From: VRUE01 sp963708115
Lineage (GTDB): Bacteria > Actinomycetota > Thermoleophilia > Solirubrobacterales > 70-9
Length of the DNA stretch: 64,000 nt
Direction of reading: 5' to 3'
Assembly (NCBI GenBank): GCA_963708115.1
Contig: CAVPRX010000002.1
Location: 434,001 to 498,000, forward strand
Both the position numbers and the translations under genes were made by a program. Positions within the stretch are counted from its first letter, which is position 1; each line of letters opens with the position of its first letter. The notes below the pieces were generated by a model. That model did no database searches. It was given only the letters and a program-made list of their open reading frames with translations, and was not told where the DNA came from. Below are positions 32,723 to 39,462 of this stretch, in pieces.

Positions 32723-33856
32723 ATGAGCGACCGTCGTCTCAGTCGCCGCGCCTTGCTCGGTGCCGCCGCCACGGTTCCCGCTGCCGCCGGCCTTCATAGC
32801 CTCGTCTCCGGTGGTGGGTTCGGCGGCGAGCGCGCTCTCGCCGGGTCGGGTGGCGGGATGGCCGGCCATGCCACCCACGACCACTTCGCCCACGCCGGCT
32901 TTGCGCCGGGCCGCACGGTCGACCATCGCGCCAACGGCTTCAACCCCACCGAGCTGCTGCGCGACTTCGACTACGGCAGGACCCGCCGCCTGGCCAGCGG
33001 ACGCCTGCTGCGCGAATGGACGATCGTCGCCCACGACAAGGAGATCGAGGTGGCGCCGGGGGTGAAGTACGAGGCCTGGACCTACAACGGCCGCGTTCCC
33101 GGGCCGACCCTGCGGGCCAGGGAGGGGGAGAAGCTGCGGATTCGCTTCGTCAACTCCTCCGAACACCCCCACACGATGCACTTCCACGGCATTCACCCGG
33201 CGCTGATGGACGGCATGCCGGGAATCGGCGAACGGCAGGGAGCCGGCCAGATCGAGCCGGGGAAGAGCTTCTCCTACGAATTCGACGCCGAGCCCTTCGG
33301 CCTCCACCTCTACCACTGCCACGTGGCTCCGCTGGCCACGCACATAGCCCGCGGTCTCTACGGCGCCTTCATCGTCGACCCCAAGCGGGGCCGTCCCGAG
33401 GCCGACGAGATGGTGATGGTGATGAACGGCTTCGACACCAATTTCGACCTCTCCAACGAGGTTTACGCCGTCAATACCGTCGGCTTCCACTACGTCAACG
33501 AGCCGATCCGCGTGAAGCGGGACGAGTTGCTCCGCATCTACCTGGTCAACGTGCTCGAGTACGACCCGGTCAACTCGTTCCACGTCCACGCCAACTTCTT
33601 CCAGTACTACCCGACGGGAACCTCGCTGACGCCGAGCGAGTACACGGACACCGTGATCCAGGGCCAGGCGCAGCGGGGCATCCTCGAGATGAAGTTCCCC
33701 TTCGACGGCGACTACATGTTCCACGCTCACGTCAGCGAGTTCGCCGAGCTGGGCTGGAGCGGCTTCTTCCGCGTCGGCGATCCGTCTCTCCTCACCTCGG
33801 CGGCCGCCGCGGCCGCCTACTGCAAGCTGCCCTGGGGCGGCGGGAGCCCGGCCTGA
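32723..33856 (+). CDS. Tat-exported multicopper oxidase
   Basis: The 377-residue protein has a Tat signal (DRRLSRRALLGAAATVPA) and the copper ligands of a multicopper oxidase: HPHTMHFHGIH, LYHCHVAP, NSFHVHANFFQYY and MFHAHVSEF. Its length suggests a two-domain enzyme of the laccase/nitrite-reductase-like class. Being first in an operon with ZIP, MntR and MntH genes, it may oxidise Mn(II) or Fe(II) at the cell surface; this is inference from context. ATG 32723 starts the Tat signal; the longer open frame would overlap the operator. It ends in TGATG, overlapping the next start by one base. Confidence 0.85.
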   Translation: MSDRRLSRRALLGAAATVPAAAGLHSLVSGGGFGGERALAGSGGGMAGHATHDHFAHAGFAPGRTVDHRANGFNPTELLRDFDYGRTRRLASGRLLREWTIVAHDKEIEVAPGVKYEAWTYNGRVPGPTLRAREGEKLRIRFVNSSEHPHTMHFHGIHPALMDGMPGIGERQGAGQIEPGKSFSYEFDAEPFGLHLYHCHVAPLATHIARGLYGAFIVDPKRGRPEADEMVMVMNGFDTNFDLSNEVYAVNTVGFHYVNEPIRVKRDELLRIYLVNVLEYDPVNSFHVHANFFQYYPTGTSLTPSEYTDTVIQGQAQRGILEMKFPFDGDYMFHAHVSEFAELGWSGFFRVGDPSLLTSAAAAAAYCKLPWGGGSPA

Positions 33857-35079
33857 TGGAGGGGAGCGCACGGGCCGAGCGCAGGCCGGTCGGCGGGCTA
33901 CCGGCGTGGGCGTTGGGAGCGATCCCGCTGGCGCTGATCGCCGCCGCGATCGCGGCGTTTGCATTGCTTGGCGCCCCCGGGCTGGGAGAGAGAACCGGGC
34001 CGCCGGTCGAGGAGGTCTCGGTGGAGCGCACCGTGCTGCGGCCGGGAGAGATCGAGTTGACGCTTCGCAACGACGGCCCCGACCCGGTCGAAGTTGCCCA
34101 GGTAGCGGTCAACGACGCCTACGCGCCGTTTGCGACGCCGGATGGTCGCGAGATCGGTCGCCTCGGCTCGTCGACTCTGAAGATCTCCTACCCGTGGATC
34201 GAGGGCGAGGCGTACGAGATCTTCGTCCTCACCTCGTCCGGCGGCACGATCGACGCCGCGATTCCGGTCGCGACCGAGACCCCGGATGCGGACGTCGGCT
34301 TCTATGGCCTGATGGCGCTGCTCGGCATCTACGTCGGGGTCATCCCGGTCAGCCTCGGCATGCTCTGGCTGCCTTTCATGCGACGCGTGGGCAAGCAGTG
34401 GGCGGGGGTCCTGATCGCCTTCACCGTCGGCCTCCTGGCCTTCCTCGCGATCGATACCGCGCTCGAGGGGCTGGAGATAGCCGGCACCGCGCCGAGCGCG
34501 TTCGGCGGCGCCAATCTGGTCTTCCTCGGGGCGCTGGTCGCCTACCTGGCGTTGGCGGGCGTCGACGCTTCGCTCTCGCGGCGAAGCGAGCGGCGAGGGG
34601 GGTCAGCCGTTTCCGGCGGTGCCTACCTCGCCCTGCTCATCGCGGTCGGGATCGGCCTCCACAACCTCGGCGAGGGCTTGGCGATCGGCACTTCATACGC
34701 AACCGGAGCGCTGGCTCTTGGCGCCTTCCTGGTGATCGGCTTCGCGATCCACAACACGACGGAGGGCCTGGCGATCGTTGCGCCGCTGGGCAGGGAGGCC
34801 GGCACCGATGCGCGGCCCGGCGCCGGCCGTCTGGTCGGCCTCGGGGTGATCGCGGGCGCGCCGGCGATCCTCGGCGCCTGGATCGGGGCCGCCGCCTACA
34901 ACCCCAGCCTCGCGGCGCTGCTCTTCGGTGTCGGCGTCGGCGCGATCGTGCGCGTGATCGTCCAGATCGCACCGGCGATGCGCGACGACGGTGGGCGCCT
35001 GCTCAACCCTTCCGCGATCGCCGGGATCCTCTCTGGCATCGCCGTCCTCTACGTAACCGGCCTGCTGGTGTCGATCTGA
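33856..35079 (+). CDS. ZIP-family metal transporter with N-terminal extracytoplasmic domain
   Basis: The 407-residue protein begins with a membrane segment (about residues 17-40), then a ~100-residue beta-type domain (VERTVLRPGEIELTLRNDGP), followed by a ZIP transporter. The ZIP metal-binding helices read GLHNLGEGLAIG and IHNTTEGLAIV, with the conserved His, Glu and Gly. ZIP proteins import Zn, Fe or Mn. The extra N-terminal domain facing outside is unusual and could accept metal from the upstream multicopper oxidase. The start ATG 33856 shares its A with the previous TGA stop, and the stop likewise overlaps the mntR start. Confidence 0.85.
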   Translation: MEGSARAERRPVGGLPAWALGAIPLALIAAAIAAFALLGAPGLGERTGPPVEEVSVERTVLRPGEIELTLRNDGPDPVEVAQVAVNDAYAPFATPDGREIGRLGSSTLKISYPWIEGEAYEIFVLTSSGGTIDAAIPVATETPDADVGFYGLMALLGIYVGVIPVSLGMLWLPFMRRVGKQWAGVLIAFTVGLLAFLAIDTALEGLEIAGTAPSAFGGANLVFLGALVAYLALAGVDASLSRRSERRGGSAVSGGAYLALLIAVGIGLHNLGEGLAIGTSYATGALALGAFLVIGFAIHNTTEGLAIVAPLGREAGTDARPGAGRLVGLGVIAGAPAILGAWIGAAAYNPSLAALLFGVGVGAIVRVIVQIAPAMRDDGGRLLNPSAIAGILSGIAVLYVTGLLVSI

Positions 35080-35546
35080 TGGCCGCCGGCGGGCGTCAAC
35101 GTCGAGCGCCCAATACGGAGGCGATCGAGGACTACGCGAAGGCGATCTACGCGCTTTCGCGGGACCGGACCGGGCCGGTCCTCAACGGCGAGGTCGCCGA
35201 GCGGCTTGGGGTGACGCCCGCGACCGCGACCGCAATGCTGAAACGGCTGGCCGGGCTGGGGCTGGTCGACTACCTGCCCTACAAAGGGGTGACCCTGACT
35301 CCGGCCGGCGAGAAAGTCGCCTTGGAGGTGATCCGCCACCACCGCCTGCTCGAGGCCTACCTCTCCGAGGCCCTGGGAATGCCCGACGATATGGTCCACG
35401 CCGAGGCCGAGGTGCTCGAGCACCACATCTCTGAGGAGTTGGAGGCGTTGATCGCGGCCAAGCTGGGCGAACCCAGCCACGATCCGCACGGCACGCCGAT
35501 CCCCGGCCCCGACCTGAGCCTTCCGGCGGAGGAGGGCACCCGGTAA
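35079..35546 (+). CDS. mntR: MntR/DtxR-family metal-dependent repressor
   Basis: The 155-residue protein has an N-terminal winged helix (NTEAIEDYAKAIYALSR, NGEVAERLGVTPATATAMLK) and a metal-binding dimerisation domain (HHRLLEAYL, MVHAEAEVLEHHIS, DPHGTPIPGPD). It lacks the C-terminal SH3-like domain, as in the short MntR type. It would repress the operon when Mn or Fe is bound, probably through the dyad at 32680-32695. ATG 35079 overlaps the ZIP stop by one base. The stop is TAA at 35544-35546, overlapping the likely GTA start of mntH. Confidence 0.88.
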   Translation: MAAGGRQRRAPNTEAIEDYAKAIYALSRDRTGPVLNGEVAERLGVTPATATAMLKRLAGLGLVDYLPYKGVTLTPAGEKVALEVIRHHRLLEAYLSEALGMPDDMVHAEAEVLEHHISEELEALIAAKLGEPSHDPHGTPIPGPDLSLPAEEGTR

Positions 35547-36853
35547 AGCCGCCACCCACCCCACACGGCGAAGCGACGGTCGAGGACGTTCTTCCCGGCG
35601 AGGCCGCGGTCGCCGCGGCGGCTCGGCGCTCGCTGGACGGCCACAGCCGCGGCGCGAGCCGGATCTGGCCTTTCCTCGGGCCGGCCTTCGTCGCCGCCGT
35701 CGCCTACATCGACCCGGGCAACTTCGCCACCAACATCGCCGGTGGGGCCAAGTTCGGCTACCTGCTGCTCTGGGTGGTGCTGGCGGCGAACCTGATCGCG
35801 ATGCTGGTCCAGACCCAGTCGGCGAAGCTCGGCATCGCCACCGGCGAAAACCTCGCCGAGCTCTGCCGCCGATGCTTCCCTCGCGCTCGCATCGGGCTCT
35901 GGCTGCAGGCTGAGCTGGTCGCGATGGCCTGCGACATCGCCGAGGTCGTCGGTGCCGCGCTGGGTCTCAACCTGCTCTTCGGCATCCCGCTCTTCCCGGC
36001 CGGGCTGATCGCCGGCGCCGGCGCTTTCGGAATCCTTGCCCTCCAGCAGCGGGGATTCCGCCGGCTGGAGGCGGGGATAACCGTGCTGGTCGGCGTGGTC
36101 GTCGCCTCCTTCGCGGTCGAGCTCTTCCACGCCAAGCCGGCCGCCGGCGAAGTCGCCAAGCACCTCGTCCTGCCGGGATTCTCTGGCACCGAGAGCCTCC
36201 TGCTTGCGACGGGGATCGTCGGTGCAACGGTGATGCCGCACGTCATCTACCTGCACTCGGCGCTGACCCAGAAGCGGATCGTCGGCCGCGACGAGGCCGA
36301 GAAGAAGCGCATCCTCGGCTTCGAGAAGGTCGACGTGGTGATCGCACTCTCACTGGCCGGCATGGTCAACCTCTCGATGATGATCGTTGCCGCCGCTCTC
36401 TTCCACACCAGCGGCCTGACCGGCATCGACTCGATCGAAGGCGCCTTCGACGGGTTGAAGACGCTCGTCTCGGGCAATGCGGCAGCGATCTTCGGCGTCG
36501 CCCTGCTCGCCTCCGGCTTCGCCTCGTCCTCGGTCGGCACGATGGCCGGGCAGGTCGTGATGCAGGGCTTCATCCGTCGCACGATCCCGCTCTACCTGCG
36601 CCGTGCGATCACCCTCACCCCGGCGCTGATCGTCCTCGCCGTCGGCTTCAACCCGACCGACGCCCTCGTCCTCAGTCAGGTCGTCCTCTCCTTCGGCATC
36701 CCCTTTGCCCTGGTGCCGCTGCTGATGATCGCGAGGCGCCGCGACATCATGGGCTCGTTGGTCAACCCGGGATGGTTGACGGCGCTTGCGGGAGCGATCG
36801 CCACGCTGATCATCGGCCTCAACGTCTTCCTGATCGCCGACCTGTTCCTCTAG
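35543..36853 (+). CDS. mntH: NRAMP/MntH divalent-metal transporter, apparent GTA start
   Basis: This NRAMP transporter has the family motif AVAYIDPGNFATN, TM-rich sequence throughout and MPHVIYLHSAL, the second ligand motif. It is proton-driven Mn/Fe uptake. The reading frame is open from 35435, but no ATG, GTG or TTG occurs in it before the DPGN motif; the first canonical start (GTG 35774) would delete the ion-binding first helix. GTA at 35543 lies 6-7 bases after GGAGGAGG and overlaps the mntR stop as GTAA. This mirrors the GTGA couplings elsewhere, so a G-to-A change of an ancestral GTGA is likely. The length from there (436 residues) is normal. Confidence 0.8.
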   Translation, partial: VKPPPTPHGEATVEDVLPGEAAVAAAARRSLDGHSRGASRIWPFLGPAFVAAVAYIDPGNFATNIAGGAKFGYLLLWVVLAANLIAMLVQTQSAKLGIATGENLAELCRRCFPRARIGLWLQAELVAMACDIAEVVGAALGLNLLFGIPLFPAGLIAGAGAFGILALQQRGFRRLEAGITVLVGVVVASFAVELFHAKPAAGEVAKHLVLPGFSGTESLLLATGIVGATVMPHVIYLHSALTQKRIVGRDEAEKKRILGFEKVDVVIALSLAGMVNLSMMIVAAALFHTSGLTGIDSIEGAFDGLKTLVSGNAAAIFGVALLASGFASSSVGTMAGQVVMQGFIRRTIPLYLRRAITLTPALIVLAVGFNPTDALVLSQVVLSFGIPFALVPLLMIARRRDIMGSLVNPGWLTALAGAIATLIIGLNVFLIADLFL

Positions 36854-36858
36854 GGGGC

Positions 36859-37173
36859 TTAGGCGAGGAGCTTGTCGACGAGCTGGGGGAGCTCACGGGC
36901 CATCCGGGAGCGGGGAACGGCGAGGTCGATGCCGGCCGCGTCGGCAGCTTGCTTGGTCTCGACGTCCACGTGCGAGTAGAAGCCGAGGGTAGGCACGTCT
37001 ACTTGCGCGATTTCCCCGATGTCCACGGCGTCGAGGTCGCAGATGAGCAGGTCAGCCTCGACAGGGTCCGGGAGAGAGCTCACGACCGCGACGTCGTGTC
37101 CCGCACTTCGCAGGCTCTCCGCGACTCTGCTGGACAGCATCAAATCGGGGACGATGGCCAGGACTCGGGCCAC
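36859..37173 (-). CDS. Receiver-like small protein
   Basis: The 104-residue protein has the alpha/beta layout of a response-regulator receiver: VARVLAIVPDLMLSSRVAE, then ADLLICDLDAVDIGEIA with an Asp at the phospho-acceptor place, then VPTLGFYSHVDVET. There is no output domain and the acidic pocket is incomplete, so it may be a pseudo-receiver. The start is GTG 37173, 11 bases after the stop of the 120-residue gene. It converges on mntH, with 5 bases between them. The partner is unknown. Confidence 0.6.
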   Translation of the reverse strand: MARVLAIVPDLMLSSRVAESLRSAGHDVAVVSSLPDPVEADLLICDLDAVDIGEIAQVDVPTLGFYSHVDVETKQAADAAGIDLAVPRSRMARELPQLVDKLLA

Positions 37174-37183
37174 TAGCGAGCCA

Positions 37184-37546
37184 CTAGATAGAGCGGCGCT
37201 GGCGGAACTCCTCGCGCACGCTCTCCGGCCGGCCCCACATCTGCACGACCTCGGACCGTCCCTCGCGCACCTCGCGAACCTGCATCTCACCGGCGACCCC
37301 GTCCGCGTCCAGCTTCTCCAGCACCCCCAAGACGCTCTCCGCAGCGGCGGCGTGTCCGAAGCTATGAGCAACCAGCAGCCGCCAGTCCCAGTCAGCTTCT
37401 GAGTACGGCTGGGCATTGACCTGACTCAGGGCCACAGCGGTATCTACGTATTGGCTCTCATCCTCGATCCGCAGATCGAGCTCCAGATCCGTCCAGTCGG
37501 ACGGCAAGGAGTCGATCACCTGCCGGAAGTCGCCAGCCAAGCTCAT
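37184..37546 (-). CDS. Conserved hypothetical protein
   Basis: The 120-residue soluble protein begins MSLAGDFRQVIDSLPSDWTD and has a Trp-rich acidic middle (SEADWDWRLLVAHSFGHAAA) and a charged C terminus ending REEFRQRRSI. I do not recognise the family. The ATG start is at 37546, and it is followed 11 bases later by the receiver-like gene on the same strand, so the two probably form a pair. No membrane segment or catalytic motif is visible. Confidence 0.65.
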   Translation of the reverse strand: MSLAGDFRQVIDSLPSDWTDLELDLRIEDESQYVDTAVALSQVNAQPYSEADWDWRLLVAHSFGHAAAAESVLGVLEKLDADGVAGEMQVREVREGRSEVVQMWGRPESVREEFRQRRSI

Positions 37547-37570
37547 GGACCAGAGCGTATCTGGGAGGCG

Positions 37571-38530
37571 CTACCGATTCAGCTGGAAGGCAGATTCGAC
37601 ATCGAGGGGCCTGTCGAGCAACCCGTGTTCGAGGTCCCAAGCCGCCCACTCGCGCAGCACGCCCGCATCGAACGGCGCGGGGTGCAGGTCGGGCAGAAGT
37701 GCGCGCATCTGCGCCGCCTGGTCGCCGCGGTCGAGGCTGGGCACTGCGGCGAGCAGGTCATCGAGCGCCTTGCCAGGGTGCTCTGAGGCGAATTCATAGC
37801 CCTGCGTGGTCGCGGCGACCACCGCGTCGACCAGCTCAGGATCGCTGTCGATCGTGTGCTGGGACGCGGTCAGGATCAGCTCCGGGTAGGGCGGCGCGCC
37901 GTAGCGGTTCACCTTGAAGATCCGGACAGGGAGGCCCTGGCGGCGCAGCGCCACGCCCTCGGCGTTCCAGAAGCCCGTCGCCGCGTCGACCTTGCCGGCG
38001 GCCAGCGAGGCGACGGCGTTGAAGCCGATCGTCACCCGGTCGACGCGGGCCGGGTCGCCGCCGTCGGCGGATACCTCGGAGTCGACCACCGCTTCGTCGG
38101 AGGGGAGGCCGGTGACCCCGACCGTGTGGCCTTCGAGCTCGCGGGGCCGGCGCACCGGCCCGTTGCCGCGGGCGATCACCGCGGCGAGCGGGCGCTGCAC
38201 GATCGGCATCGTCCCGACCACGTCGAGGCCGCGCTCGCGGGCGATCCCGAGGTCGTGGATGTCGAGGATGGCGAAGTCGGCGCGCCCCGCCTCGAGCAGC
38301 TTCGGGGCATCGGTCGATTCGCCCGGCTGGCGGATCGTCAGGTCGATCCCCCGGTCTCCGTAGTAGCCCTGGCGCTGCGCCGCGTAGATGCCCGAGTGGA
38401 CCGCGTTGGGCACGAAATCGAGCACGAGCGCCACGCCTTTCGGCGCGCCCGGTTCTGCGCCGCCCCCTCCGCAACCGGCCATGCCGGTGAGCAGCAGGAC
38501 GGCCGCCAGCAGCGCGACAGCACGTCTCAT
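37571..38530 (-). CDS. NMT1/THI5-like ABC substrate-binding lipoprotein
   Basis: The 319-residue protein has a lipoprotein signal (MRRAVALLAAVLLLTGMAGC, lipobox MAGC) and the NMT1/THI5 fold: VLDFVPNAVHSGIYAAQRQG, GIDLTIRQPGES, FAILDIHDLGIARERG and VVGTMPIVQRPLAAVIA. Members bind thiamine precursors, taurine, nitrate or aromatic sulfonates for ABC import. No permease or ATPase gene is adjacent, so it is an orphan in this window; they may lie elsewhere. The thiamine-precursor-like HMP binding site cannot be confirmed from sequence alone. Confidence 0.82.
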   Translation of the reverse strand: MRRAVALLAAVLLLTGMAGCGGGGAEPGAPKGVALVLDFVPNAVHSGIYAAQRQGYYGDRGIDLTIRQPGESTDAPKLLEAGRADFAILDIHDLGIARERGLDVVGTMPIVQRPLAAVIARGNGPVRRPRELEGHTVGVTGLPSDEAVVDSEVSADGGDPARVDRVTIGFNAVASLAAGKVDAATGFWNAEGVALRRQGLPVRIFKVNRYGAPPYPELILTASQHTIDSDPELVDAVVAATTQGYEFASEHPGKALDDLLAAVPSLDRGDQAAQMRALLPDLHPAPFDAGVLREWAAWDLEHGLLDRPLDVESAFQLNR

Positions 38531-38621
38531 TCGACAGGGAAAACTATTCAATCCCCATTCCGGATACACTCCCGCCCCGAAATCGAGTGTCAGGGATACG
38601 GGACTAGAGGAGGCGTAACCA

Positions 38622-39386
38622 GTGCAGCAACGAGGACTTTCGGCATATCTCGCCGAGCTGATCGGCACTTTCCTGTTGGTGTTCTTCATCTGCAGCGTGG
38701 TCATTCTGTTCGTGGCCACTGGAAGTCAGCCTCAGTTCGGATCGGACTTCGCGGTCGTTGGCCTCGTCCACGCCTTCCTGTTGTTCGGGTTGATCGTGAT
38801 GTTCGGCGTCGCCAGCGGTGGCCATTTCAACCCCGCCGTGACCCTTGCCGCAGCGGCGATCAGACGGATCTCCGGGGTCGACGCGTTGATCTACATGCTC
38901 GCCCAGCTCTCCGGCGGCGTGCTCGGCGCGCTGCTCGCCAAGGGCCTGTTGCTCGACGAGGGAAGGGCTACGCACTACGGTGCCGCCACGGTCAGCCCGC
39001 TGCTCGGCGGTAACTTCCAGGGCTCGATCGTCGAGGCGATCGGGACCTTCTGCCTCGTCCTCGTGATCCTCGCCGCCGTCTACTCGAAAAAGAGCGTCAA
39101 GGACTGGGCGCCGCTGGCGATCGGCACCACGCTCGGTTTCATCGTCATGGTCGGCGGCCCGTTGACCGGCGGCTCCTTCAACCCCGCTCGCTGGTTCGGC
39201 CCCGCCCTGGTCGGCAACGAGTGGGGCGGCGTCTGGCCCTACCTGGTCGGTCCGATCGTCGGCTCGCTGCTTGCCGCGATCGTCTACAAGATCGTGCTCG
39301 AGCCCGGCGGCGCCGCGCCGACCGAACCGCCCGAGCGGGTCAAGGCCCCGGCCGCGCCGAAGCCCGGCGCCGGCTCCACCGCCTGA
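38622..39386 (+). CDS. MIP-family aquaporin/glycerol channel
   Basis: The 254-residue six-helix channel has both NPA boxes, SGGHFNPAVTLAAAA and GGSFNPARWFGPAL. The residues around the second box (Arg after NPA) fit a water-selective or mixed channel. The C terminus is a Pro/Ala tail. The start is GTG 38622, preceded by GAGGAGGCG, a strong ribosome site. It stands alone upstream of fbiC and is read in the same direction, 76 bases apart. Confidence 0.9.
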   Translation: MQQRGLSAYLAELIGTFLLVFFICSVVILFVATGSQPQFGSDFAVVGLVHAFLLFGLIVMFGVASGGHFNPAVTLAAAAIRRISGVDALIYMLAQLSGGVLGALLAKGLLLDEGRATHYGAATVSPLLGGNFQGSIVEAIGTFCLVLVILAAVYSKKSVKDWAPLAIGTTLGFIVMVGGPLTGGSFNPARWFGPALVGNEWGGVWPYLVGPIVGSLLAAIVYKIVLEPGGAAPTEPPERVKAPAAPKPGAGSTA

Positions 39387-39462
39387 GCGCCCACCTCATC
39401 TAGCTGCATAGCCGCCGGGCCGACTGGTCCGGCGGCGCCATGCTTGCAGTAGCTTGGAAACC

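Noticed and set aside
35079..36853. Programmed -1 frameshift making an MntR-MntH fusion
   Set aside because: No slippery heptamer near the mntR stop. A ribosome site at ideal distance from GTA explains the junction more simply.
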